A stretch of 64,000 nucleotides of DNA from Kluyvera sp036759925 (GTDB lineage: Bacteria > Pseudomonadota > Gammaproteobacteria > Enterobacterales > Enterobacteriaceae), in assembly GCF_036759925.1 (NCBI RefSeq), contig NZ_JAPKIB010000008.1, positions 62,001-126,000 of the forward strand, read 5' to 3'. Position 1 is the stretch's first letter, and the number at the start of each line of letters is the position of its first letter. The notes beneath the pieces are model-generated. The model was given only the letters and a program-made list of their open reading frames with translations. It was not told the origin of the DNA and did no database searches. Shown here piece by piece: positions 52,078-59,740 of the stretch. The position numbers and the translations under genes were made by a program.

Positions 52078-54246
52078 ATGAACCAATTTAATAACAAAAT
52101 TGCGGTGAGCGCGACTATTACTTCCTGCTTCGCCAGCCGCCGTGAAAATTGCGATGTGCGCGGCACCGACTTCACCGACGTTTCCGCCGTGGTGCTGTCG
52201 GTAGCAGACGCCACTAACGGTATTTTGAAAACCATCGAAGCGACCGGTTTTGGCCTGCCGGTATTCGTCGCCGTCTGCTGTGAAGACACGCTGCCGGCCG
52301 ACGTACTGCCGCGCGTCACCGGGGTCTTTGAACTGTGCGACGATAACACCGACTACTATGGCAAACAGCTCGACGCCGCTGCCGATCGCTACGAAAGCGA
52401 AATGCTGCCGCCGTTCTTCAGCCGCATGGTGGATTACGTGGGCAAAGGTTACGCGGCCTTCGACTGCCCAGGGCACCAGGGCGGCCAGTTCTACCGCCGT
52501 CACCCGGCAGGCCGCCAGTTCTTCGACTGGTTCGGCGAAACCCTGTTCCGCTCTGACCTGTGCAACGCCGATGTGGCATTAGGGGATCTGCTGATCCACG
52601 AAGGCGCGGCCTGTGCAGCGCAGCAGCACGCGGCGAAAGTGTTCAACGCTGACAAAACCTACTTCGTGCTGAACGGGACGTCGTCCTCGAACAAAGTGGT
52701 GCTGAACGCGCTGCTGGCTCAGGGTGACCTGGTGCTGTTTGACCGCAACAACCACAAATCGAACCACCACGGCGCGCTGCTACAGGCCGGGGCGACCCCG
52801 GTGTATCTGGAAACCGCGCGTAACCCGTTTGGCTTTATCGGCGGTATCGACGCCCACTGCTTCGATGAAAAATACCTGCGTAAGCTGGTGGAAGAGGTGG
52901 CGCCGGAACGTAAAAACCAGCAGCGCCCGTTCCGCCTGGCAATTATCCAGCTCGGCACCTACGACGGCACCATCTATAACGCCCGTCAGGTGGTGGATAA
53001 GATTGGCCACCTGTGCGACTACATTCTGTTTGACTCTGCCTGGGTTGGCTACGAACAGTTTATTCCGATGATGAAAGACTGCTCGCCGCTGCTGCTGGAT
53101 CTGAACGAAAACGATCCGGGCATTCTGGTGACCCAGTCGGTACACAAACAGCAGGCGGGCTTCTCTCAGACCTCGCAGATCCATAAAAAAGACAGCCATA
53201 TCAAGGGCCAGCAGCGCTATGTCAGCCATAAGCGCATGAACAACGCCTTTATGATGCATGCTTCTACCAGCCCGTTCTACCCGCTGTTTGCGGCGCTCGA
53301 CGTGAACGCCAAAATGCACGCCGGTGAAAGCGGCAAGCGCCTGTGGCTGGACTGCGTGAAGTTCGGCATCGAAGCGCGCAAGCTGATTATGGAACTGTGC
53401 CAGCATATCCGTCCGTTCGTCCCACCAATGGTGGACGGCAAGAAATGGCAGGATTACGACACCGAAGAGATGGCCAGCGATCTGCGCTTCTTCAACTTTA
53501 TTCCAGGTCAGAGCTGGCACGCCTTTGAGGGCTACGCGCAGGATCAGTACTTTGTTGACCCGTGCAAACTGATGCTCACCACACCGGGCATTAACGCGGA
53601 GACCGGCGAGTATGAAGCGTTTGGCGTCCCGGCAACCATTCTGGCGAACTTCCTGCGTGAAAACGGCATCGTCCCGGAAAAATGCGACCTCAACTCGATT
53701 CTGTTCCTGCTGACGCCAGCGGAAGACATGGCGAAGATGCGTCATCTGGTGGCGCAGATTGCGCGCTTTGAACGTCTGCTGGAAGAGGATGCGCCGCTGT
53801 CTGAAGTCTTACCGGCGCTGTATGCCAACCATGAAGCGCGCTATCGCGGCTACACCCTGCGTCAGTTATGCCAGGAGATGCACGATCTGTACGTCAGCTA
53901 CGACGTTAAACAACTGCAAAAAGAGATGTTCCGTAAGGATTATTTCCCACGCGTCGCCATGAACCCGCAGCAGGCCAATATGGAATTTGTTCGCGGCAAC
54001 GTGGAATTAGTCGCGCTGAAAGATATTGAAGGCCAGATTGCCGCCGAAGGCGCGCTTCCTTATCCACCGGGTGTGCTGTGCGTGGTGCCAGGTGAAATTT
54101 GGGGCGGCCCGGTTCAGCGTTATTTCCTGGCGCTGGAAGAGGGCATCAACCTACTGCCAGGCTTCGCGCCAGAATTACAGGGCGTGTATATCCAGGAAGA
54201 TGCTGACGGCTGTAAACGCGCCTATGGGCACGTCATTAAGCGTTAA
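52078..54246 (+). CDS. speF: Inducible ornithine decarboxylase SpeF
   Basis: PLP-dependent group III decarboxylase (ornithine to putrescine plus CO2), 722 residues, used for acid tolerance. Family segments: AFDCPGHQGGQF, YFVLNGTSSSNKVV, DRNNHKSNHHGALLQAGATP, and the PLP lysine in TQSVHKQQAGFSQTSQ. The C-terminus ending RAYGHVIKR and the N-terminus share features with SpeC as well, but the SpeFL leader upstream and potE downstream identify it as the inducible enzyme. Start 52078 (second ATG, GAG 6 bases upstream) or 52075. Confidence 0.93.
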   Translation: MNQFNNKIAVSATITSCFASRRENCDVRGTDFTDVSAVVLSVADATNGILKTIEATGFGLPVFVAVCCEDTLPADVLPRVTGVFELCDDNTDYYGKQLDAAADRYESEMLPPFFSRMVDYVGKGYAAFDCPGHQGGQFYRRHPAGRQFFDWFGETLFRSDLCNADVALGDLLIHEGAACAAQQHAAKVFNADKTYFVLNGTSSSNKVVLNALLAQGDLVLFDRNNHKSNHHGALLQAGATPVYLETARNPFGFIGGIDAHCFDEKYLRKLVEEVAPERKNQQRPFRLAIIQLGTYDGTIYNARQVVDKIGHLCDYILFDSAWVGYEQFIPMMKDCSPLLLDLNENDPGILVTQSVHKQQAGFSQTSQIHKKDSHIKGQQRYVSHKRMNNAFMMHASTSPFYPLFAALDVNAKMHAGESGKRLWLDCVKFGIEARKLIMELCQHIRPFVPPMVDGKKWQDYDTEEMASDLRFFNFIPGQSWHAFEGYAQDQYFVDPCKLMLTTPGINAETGEYEAFGVPATILANFLRENGIVPEKCDLNSILFLLTPAEDMAKMRHLVAQIARFERLLEEDAPLSEVLPALYANHEARYRGYTLRQLCQEMHDLYVSYDVKQLQKEMFRKDYFPRVAMNPQQANMEFVRGNVELVALKDIEGQIAAEGALPYPPGVLCVVPGEIWGGPVQRYFLALEEGINLLPGFAPELQGVYIQEDADGCKRAYGHVIKR

Positions 54247-54361
54247 GACCAGATTATTTCGTTAATTATGTTTACCCCTGCCGCTCGGTGAATTGCCGCG
54301 CGGCATGGGGAATCTGAGCGTTAATAAAAAAGACAACGCTGATTAAATAAGAGGACAGCTT

Positions 54362-55675
54362 ATGAGTACGTCAAAAAATAAAATGGGGGTGGTTCAGCTC
54401 ACCATTTTAACCGCCGTCAATATGATGGGGTCAGGGATTATTATGCTGCCGACGAAGCTGGCTGAAGTCGGTACCATTTCGATTGTCTCCTGGCTGGTGA
54501 CCGCCGTGGGTTCAATGGCGCTGGCCTATGCCTTCGCCAAATGCGGGATGTTCAGCCGTAAAGCGGGCGGGATGGGCGGCTATGCCGAATATGCGTTCGG
54601 TAAGTCCGGCAACTTTATGGCGAACTACACCTACGGCGTATCGCTGCTGATTGCCAACGTCGCCATCGCGATTTCAGCGGTGGGCTACGGTACCGAACTG
54701 ATGGGCGTGAACCTGTCGCCGTTTGCCATCTGTCTGGCCACCATTGCGGTGCTGTGGATCTGTACCGTCGCTAACTTTGGCGGGGCGAAAATTACCGGCC
54801 AGATCAGCGGCGTGACCGTCTGGGGCGTGATTATTCCGGTAGTCGGTCTGTCGATTATTGGCTGGTACTGGTTCAGCCCGCATCTGTATGCTGCTTCCTG
54901 GAACCCACACCATACGCCAACCTTCTCGGCTATCGGTTCTTCTATCGCCATGACCCTGTGGGCTTTCCTGGGGCTTGAGTCAGCGTGTGCGAATACCGAC
55001 GTGGTGGAAAACCCGGAACGTAATGTGCCGATCGCCGTGCTGGGCGGGACGCTGGGGGCGGCGGTTATCTATATCATCTCAACTAACGTGATTGCCGGTA
55101 TCGTGCCAAATATGGATCTGGCGAACTCTACCGCGCCGTTCGGCCTGGCGTTTGCCCAGATGTTTAACCCAACGGTGGGTAAAGTGATCATGGCGCTGAT
55201 GGTAATGTCCTGCTGCGGTTCGCTGCTCGGCTGGCAGTTCACCATTGCCCAGGTGTTCAAATCGTCTGCTGACACCGGCTACTTCCCGAAAGTGTTCTCC
55301 AAAGTGACCAAAGCCGACGCGCCGGTCAAAGGGATGCTGGTTATCGTGGTGATTCAGACTGTGCTGTCGCTGATGACCATTAGCCCGTCGCTGAACAAAC
55401 AGTTCAACGTGCTGGTGGATCTGGCGGTTGTCACCAACATCATCCCGTACATCCTGTCGATGGCGGCGCTGGTGATTATCCAGAAAGTAGCGAAAGTGGA
55501 ACCGGGCAAAGCGCGTATCGCCAACCTGATTGCTTTTGTCGGCGCGTTGTATAGCTTCTATGCGCTGTACTCTTCCGGCGACGAAGCGATGATGTATGGT
55601 GCCATCGTGACCTTTATCGGCTGGACCCTGTACGGCTTTATTTCACCAAAATTTGAACTGAGCAACGCGGCATAA
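54362..55675 (+). CDS. potE: Putrescine-ornithine antiporter PotE
   Basis: APC-family exchanger with 12 helices, 437 residues, importing ornithine and exporting putrescine. Start SKNKMGVVQLTILTAVNMMG and SGIIMLPTKLAEVGTIS match E. coli PotE; GLESACANTDVVENPERNVP is a further landmark. AGAGGACAGCTT precedes the ATG. It follows speF by 115 bases and forms the classic speF-potE operon. Confidence 0.95.
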   Translation: MSTSKNKMGVVQLTILTAVNMMGSGIIMLPTKLAEVGTISIVSWLVTAVGSMALAYAFAKCGMFSRKAGGMGGYAEYAFGKSGNFMANYTYGVSLLIANVAIAISAVGYGTELMGVNLSPFAICLATIAVLWICTVANFGGAKITGQISGVTVWGVIIPVVGLSIIGWYWFSPHLYAASWNPHHTPTFSAIGSSIAMTLWAFLGLESACANTDVVENPERNVPIAVLGGTLGAAVIYIISTNVIAGIVPNMDLANSTAPFGLAFAQMFNPTVGKVIMALMVMSCCGSLLGWQFTIAQVFKSSADTGYFPKVFSKVTKADAPVKGMLVIVVIQTVLSLMTISPSLNKQFNVLVDLAVVTNIIPYILSMAALVIIQKVAKVEPGKARIANLIAFVGALYSFYALYSSGDEAMMYGAIVTFIGWTLYGFISPKFELSNAA

Positions 55676-55688
55676 TCGGGAGAAGAGC

Positions 55689-56018
55689 ATGTCTCTGTGG
55701 CAAGCGACCTTTATTTTTGCGAAGAAAGAGTATGACGCTGAGTTCCACGCCCTGAACGATATCATCGAACAGGCGACGCTGGCCTCAAGCGGCTATCTGG
55801 GGATGGAAAGCTACCAGAGCGCCGATGGCCTTAGGCTTATCAACAACTATTACTGGTCAGATAAAGCGGGGATGGAGGCGAGTATTCATAACGCCCACCA
55901 CGTTGAAGCCAAAGGTAAAAGCGAGCGCTGGCTGGCGGGGTATCAGGTGATTATCGCCGAGATTTCCACGGTGCATAATCATGCATTGAGCCATCCTCTG
56001 CAGGCGTTTAGCCGGTAG
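55689..56018 (+). CDS. Small ABM-like (antibiotic biosynthesis monooxygenase fold) protein
   Basis: 109 residues with a dimeric alpha/beta ferredoxin-like fold pattern: WQATFIFAKKEYDAEFHALN, GYLGMESYQSADGLRLINNYYW, VHNHALSHPL. GGGAGAAGAGC lies before the ATG, 13 bases after potE, so it is likely cotranscribed with speF-potE. Role in ornithine/putrescine metabolism is not known; E. coli has no such gene there. Confidence 0.72.
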   Translation: MSLWQATFIFAKKEYDAEFHALNDIIEQATLASSGYLGMESYQSADGLRLINNYYWSDKAGMEASIHNAHHVEAKGKSERWLAGYQVIIAEISTVHNHALSHPLQAFSR

Positions 56019-56040
56019 CCTGCGTAAAAAAGCGCGCGGA

Positions 56041-56086
56041 CGATCCCCTCGCCCCTCTGGGGAGAGGGTTAGGGTGAGGGGGAAAT
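56041..56086 (-). repeat. GC-rich palindromic intergenic repeat, copy E
   Basis: CCCCTCGCCCCTCTGGGGAG then AGGGTTAGGGTGAGGG on the plus strand (minus orientation). Pairs with copy F as an inverted repeat. Confidence 0.8.
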
Positions 56087-56109
56087 TAGCGGATTGATTC
56101 ATGCGTTAT

Positions 56110-56152
56110 GACCCTCACCCCGGCCCTCTCCCTGAAAGGGAGAGGGAGAAAA
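56110..56152 (+). repeat. GC-rich palindromic intergenic repeat, copy F
   Basis: ACCCTCACCCCGGCCCTCTC followed by CCTGAAAGGGAGAGGGAG; nearly identical to copy C at 46891. Lies between the ends of the potE and SMR transcription units. Confidence 0.8.
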
Positions 56153-56200
56153 CCAAGGTCAGCAGTTCAGCGCCTTCCCTAATGGAAGGCGTTTTTACGT

Positions 56201-56530
56201 TTACATTTGAGAGAAGACGTTCATGATCACGCCGCCGGAGATGATCAGCACCATCGCCAGAATAGCGGGCAGATCCGGCTTTTGCTTATAAAGGATCATC
56301 GAGAAGATGGTCACGCCGACGATGCCAAAACCGCACCACAGCGAATAGGCGACGCCAACCGGGATAGTGCTCATGGCGCGGGTCAGCGCGAAGTAGCACA
56401 GGCTGTAGGCGCAAACGACCAGCACCGATGGCCCCAGCTTGCTGAAGCCGTTGGTCTTTTTGATCATGGAGGTGCCGGTGATTTCGGAGCCGATAGACAG
56501 CGCCAGCCATAAAAATCCGAGATTAAACAT
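56201..56530 (-). CDS. SMR-family transporter subunit 2
   Basis: Four-helix small multidrug resistance protein of 109 residues with the membrane-buried Glu (WLALSIGSEITGTSM) and the VAYSLWCGFGIVGVT helix-3 motif. It lies 17 bases after the other SMR gene, so the pair likely forms an antiparallel heterodimer. Position at the end of the choline-utilisation locus suggests transport of a quaternary or methylated amine (choline, betaine or trimethylamine) rather than a drug; this is inference. Confidence 0.82.
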   Translation of the reverse strand: MFNLGFLWLALSIGSEITGTSMIKKTNGFSKLGPSVLVVCAYSLCYFALTRAMSTIPVGVAYSLWCGFGIVGVTIFSMILYKQKPDLPAILAMVLIISGGVIMNVFSQM

Positions 56531-56547
56531 AGTGAATTCCTTTTGCG

Positions 56548-56961
56548 TTAGTTGGCGACGTTTTTGTCCAGGGTAGAAGTCGCAGGCTTGGCGGGCGTCT
56601 CTTCGCTCTCCTCACTGCCCATTTTGGAAAACAGGTTCATGATGACGATGCCGCTGGCGATGATCACCATACCGATGATGGCGGCGGTGTCCGGATGCTG
56701 GCCGTAGAAGGCCATACCCAGCGTGGATACCACCAGGATGCCGGTGCCAGACCAGGTCGCATAGGCCAGGCCCACGGGGATATCTTTCACCGCGCGCGAG
56801 AGCGAGTAGTAGCAGGTGCAATAGAGCACCACCAGCAGGGCGAGCAGCAGCATTTTGGTGGTGCCTTCGCTGCTACCGAACATTTTCAGGGTTGAGGTGG
56901 CCGAGGTTTCTGACACGATAACCAGCAGCATCCATAGCCAGCATTTTGTTTTTGAAGACAT
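56548..56961 (-). CDS. SMR-family transporter subunit 1, with C-terminal tail
   Basis: 137 residues: four helices with buried Glu (LLVIVSETSATSTLKMF) and the GLAYATWSGTGILVV motif, then a hydrophilic tail of about 30 residues (GSEESEETPAKPATSTLDKN) that SMR proteins normally lack. Cotranscribed with the second SMR gene and with the microcompartment genes upstream (34-base gap). Confidence 0.82.
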   Translation of the reverse strand: MSSKTKCWLWMLLVIVSETSATSTLKMFGSSEGTTKMLLLALLVVLYCTCYYSLSRAVKDIPVGLAYATWSGTGILVVSTLGMAFYGQHPDTAAIIGMVIIASGIVIMNLFSKMGSEESEETPAKPATSTLDKNVAN

Positions 56962-56995
56962 CTTCTACACTCCAGGTTTTATTATCGAGGTAAGG

Positions 56996-57658
56996 TTATT
57001 TTTTCTTCGTTTTGACATAGTCGACGGCGGCATCGGTCAGCACGACGTCAGGTCTTGCGGCCAGCGACGGATTATTGACGATATCTGTGACAGTCAGATA
57101 ACGACGGGGTGTCGCCAGCGGTGTGGGCGCTGATGCGGTGACGCCCGTTGCCAGTTTCTCCAGCAGTTCGTTCATGGTGCACAGCGTGACGCCGCACGTT
57201 GCCAGACGGGCGAGGGTAGCGTCGATATGCGCAGTATAGGCGCTGTCGACGACCGCACCACGCAGCTGGTTTAGCTCGCTGTGCGGGCAGCAGTGGTAGC
57301 GCAGCGCCAGCACCGGAATGCCCGCCAGCAGCGCCTCGTGCAGCCGACGCGCCACCGGGCTTTGCAGCGTGCCGTTGACCAGATCTGCCGCCTGGGGATA
57401 GTCGAGAAACGGCAGCAGCAGCGCTTTATAGCCTACCGGTGGTTCACCCGACAGCGGCAGAACCTCCCCAAGCTGATGCCACGCCGCGGCGTCCTCAAGG
57501 GTTTCATCCATTGCTAGCACCAGCCGCTGCCCGCAGCCTGCCAACCGTTGGCGGATAGCCTGACGGTAGCCGTCGGCGGCGGTGACCATCACCAGCACTG
57601 GCGGCTGTAAACGCTGGAGGATCTGCGCCACCAGAAGGTCGATCTGTTGCTCGCTCAT
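56996..57658 (-). CDS. Microcompartment-associated flavoprotein-like protein
   Basis: 220 residues. The N-terminus MSEQQIDLLVAQILQRLQ is a short amphipathic helix followed by a linker, like peptides that direct enzymes into bacterial microcompartments. The body has a Rossmann-like alternating pattern (VLVMVTAADGYRQAIRQRLA, RRLHEALLAGIPVLALRYHC, GVTLCTMNELLEKL), suggesting a flavoprotein-type fold. The tail RRYLTVTDIVNN...DYVKTKKK is basic. I cannot give an activity. It sits between the PduL and SMR genes in the cut locus. Confidence 0.7.
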   Translation of the reverse strand: MSEQQIDLLVAQILQRLQPPVLVMVTAADGYRQAIRQRLAGCGQRLVLAMDETLEDAAAWHQLGEVLPLSGEPPVGYKALLLPFLDYPQAADLVNGTLQSPVARRLHEALLAGIPVLALRYHCCPHSELNQLRGAVVDSAYTAHIDATLARLATCGVTLCTMNELLEKLATGVTASAPTPLATPRRYLTVTDIVNNPSLAARPDVVLTDAAVDYVKTKKK

Positions 57659-57669
57659 CAGTCGCTCCT

Positions 57670-58290
57670 TTAGCCTATCAGCGTGACCGGCGCGCCGTTC
57701 TTCAGCCCGGCAGCGTTGGCCTCTTCGGTGTCGATATGGAACTCAAGGGCGAAATCGTCACGCACGCGCACCACCACTTCATCAAAGGTGAGCTGTCGTT
57801 CGCCATGGCTGCGAACGCTGACCTTCTGGCCGTTGCGAACATTAAGCGCACGGGCATCCAGCGGCGACATATGAATATGCCGCCAGGCGCAGATCACCTG
57901 CGAGTGCAGTTCGACGTGGCCTTTCGGCCCCACCAGCAGCGCATCGCCCGCGTTCTCCAGTTGGCCGGATTCCCGCACCGGGGCTTTGATTCCCAGCGCG
58001 AAGCAGTCGGCGCGAGAGACTTCCAGTTGCGTGGTCGGGCGGGTAGGGCCGAGTACGCGAACCTGAGTCAGCGAGCCTTTCGGCCCGACCACGGTGACGC
58101 ACTCTTCGGCGGCAAACTGCCCCGGCTGGCGCAGCGGCTTAAACGGCGTTAGCGCATAGCCTTTGCCGAACAGCGCTTCGACGTCCTGCTGCGACAGATG
58201 AACGTGGCGGTTAGAGACGCCCACCGGGATGGCGGGCGCGGCCTCGTGTAGCCGGGCGCTGATTTTTTCCTGTAGCAGGGTGTCAATCAT
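57670..58290 (-). CDS. PduL-type phosphate acyltransferase of the choline microcompartment
   Basis: Converts acetyl-CoA and phosphate to acetyl phosphate inside the shell, recycling CoA. 206 residues with two PduL repeats: PVGVSNRHVHLS (zinc-binding His-x-His), GQFAAEECVTVVGPKG, and WRHIHMSPLDARAL with the second His pair. The N-terminus MIDTLLQEKISARLHEA looks like an encapsulation helix. It overlaps the shell-protein gene by 4 bases. Confidence 0.9.
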   Translation of the reverse strand: MIDTLLQEKISARLHEAAPAIPVGVSNRHVHLSQQDVEALFGKGYALTPFKPLRQPGQFAAEECVTVVGPKGSLTQVRVLGPTRPTTQLEVSRADCFALGIKAPVRESGQLENAGDALLVGPKGHVELHSQVICAWRHIHMSPLDARALNVRNGQKVSVRSHGERQLTFDEVVVRVRDDFALEFHIDTEEANAAGLKNGAPVTLIG

Positions 58291-58727
58291 GCCTTTTTCC
58301 CTTTCTTGTGCGCGGCGTTTTTCTCTTCCACAACCGGGGCCGGCGCGGCGGGTGCTTCCGGTTCAGCTACGTCCACCGGCGGTTCGATAACCGGTTTAAC
58401 GGGCTCGATCGGTTTCGTCGGCGCAGCGGGCTCGGCCTGCACCCTCGGTGGATGCCCCTTGAGGGTGCTCAGCGCTTCCACAATGCAGCGTTCCGGGCGC
58501 GCAATAACCAGCGAATTGACCGGCAGACTGCTCGCCTGAACCACCGCCACGCCGCGCTCGATGGCGGTGTGAATGGCGCTGATCTCCCCTTCAAAGCAGA
58601 CGCTCACCAACCCCGAACCCACCTTGCGATAGCCGATGCAGGTGACGCCTGCGGCTTTACAGGCGGCATCGACGGCCTGGATAGCGGCGACCCATCCTCG
58701 TGTTTCTATGACGCCTAAACTTTTCAT
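58287..58727 (-). CDS. Microcompartment shell protein (BMC domain with long C-terminal tail)
   Basis: 146 residues: one BMC domain at residues 1-85 (SLGVIETRGWVAAIQAVDAACKAA...GSGLVSVCFEGEI...VNSLVIARPE), which forms shell hexamers. It is followed by a Pro/Ala/Glu-rich extension of about 55 residues ending in AAHKKGKKA. Extended single-BMC proteins are typical of the choline (GRM2-type) locus. Translationally coupled to the PduL gene. Confidence 0.9.
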   Translation of the reverse strand: MKSLGVIETRGWVAAIQAVDAACKAAGVTCIGYRKVGSGLVSVCFEGEISAIHTAIERGVAVVQASSLPVNSLVIARPERCIVEALSTLKGHPPRVQAEPAAPTKPIEPVKPVIEPPVDVAEPEAPAAPAPVVEEKNAAHKKGKKA

Positions 58728-58738
58728 TCTCGGCTCCT

Positions 58739-59689
58739 TTAGTGACGTACTAAGCGAATATCAAAATCAAATCCGGCGAAAAAGGCCTCCAGCTGGTTCA
58801 GCTCTTCCACGCTGTACGACGGGTCCTGAAGAATCGGGTAGGGCATCTCCAGACGTTCGTATTTTTTGCGTCCCAGCTGGTGATACGGCAGCATGTCGAT
58901 GCGGCGGATGTTGCCGCGCTTCGCCAGTTTCTGTACGTAATCGATAGCCCCGGTGATCGCTTCCCACGAGTCGTTGTAGCCGCGCACCAGCGGCATGCGG
59001 ATAATCACGTTAGCGCCGGAATCGACCAGCCATTCGAGGTTGCGGCGCACCCCTTCGTTACCGATACCGAACAGCGTTTTGTGGTGATCGCTGTCGATCT
59101 GCTTGATATCGAATAAGAAGGTGTCGGTGACCGGCGCCAGCTTCTGGTAGTTCGCCAGCGGGGTGGTGCCCTGGGTTTCGACGGCGGTGTTGAGCATCAT
59201 CTTTTTGCATTCGCTAAACAGGGCGACGGCAAAATCGGTCTGCAGGCTCATTTCGCCGCCGCCGATGGTCACGCCGCCGCCGGAGGCGATATAGAAGTCA
59301 TAGTCCTGCATGATGACCTCCATCAGCTCGCTGACGGTGACATCTTTGCCCATGATATCCAGCGCGTTCTGGGTGCAAATCTCTTCACATTTGCGGCAGC
59401 CGATACAGTCTTTATTGCGGTTGACGAAGTGCTTCATTTCGCCGTTTTCTTCCGCGCGGTAGTGAATGCCCGCCGGGCAGACGTTCACGCAGTCGCCGCA
59501 GTTAATGCATTTGTCCTGGGAGAACATCACCTGAAACTGGCTGCTTAACCCTTCTGGGTTGGCGCACCACGGGCAGCGGATGTTGCAGCCCTTAAAAAAC
59601 ACCAGCGTGCGAATGCCGTCCCCGTCGTAGATCGAATACTTCTGAATATTAAAAATTCGACCCGTTAATTCCTGCGTATTACCCATCAC
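58739..59689 (-). CDS. cutD: Choline TMA-lyase activating enzyme CutD
   Basis: Radical SAM enzyme of 316 residues that puts the glycyl radical on CutC. The radical-SAM cluster motif is CNIRCPWC. A ferredoxin-like insert binds two more [4Fe-4S] clusters (CINCGDCVNVCPAG and CIGCRKCEEICTQNA). Also seen are GGGVTIGGGEMSLQ and the SAM-binding region near DTFLFDIKQID. Adjacent to cutC (51-base gap), as in known cut loci. Confidence 0.95.
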   Translation of the reverse strand: MMGNTQELTGRIFNIQKYSIYDGDGIRTLVFFKGCNIRCPWCANPEGLSSQFQVMFSQDKCINCGDCVNVCPAGIHYRAEENGEMKHFVNRNKDCIGCRKCEEICTQNALDIMGKDVTVSELMEVIMQDYDFYIASGGGVTIGGGEMSLQTDFAVALFSECKKMMLNTAVETQGTTPLANYQKLAPVTDTFLFDIKQIDSDHHKTLFGIGNEGVRRNLEWLVDSGANVIIRMPLVRGYNDSWEAITGAIDYVQKLAKRGNIRRIDMLPYHQLGRKKYERLEMPYPILQDPSYSVEELNQLEAFFAGFDFDIRLVRH

Positions 59690-59740
59690 GCTTGCCTCCT
59701 GAAAATTCTGGACGTCCTTGTCCTCATGCGTTCCGTTACA

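Noticed and set aside
52780..53745. 321-codon minus-strand frame inside speF
   Set aside because: Antisense shadow; speF motifs are unambiguous on the plus strand.
55857..56102. 81-codon minus-strand frame containing LTLTLSPEGRGD
   Set aside because: This peptide is the translation of the palindromic repeat copy E and the frame runs antisense into the ABM-like gene; a common artefact of this repeat.
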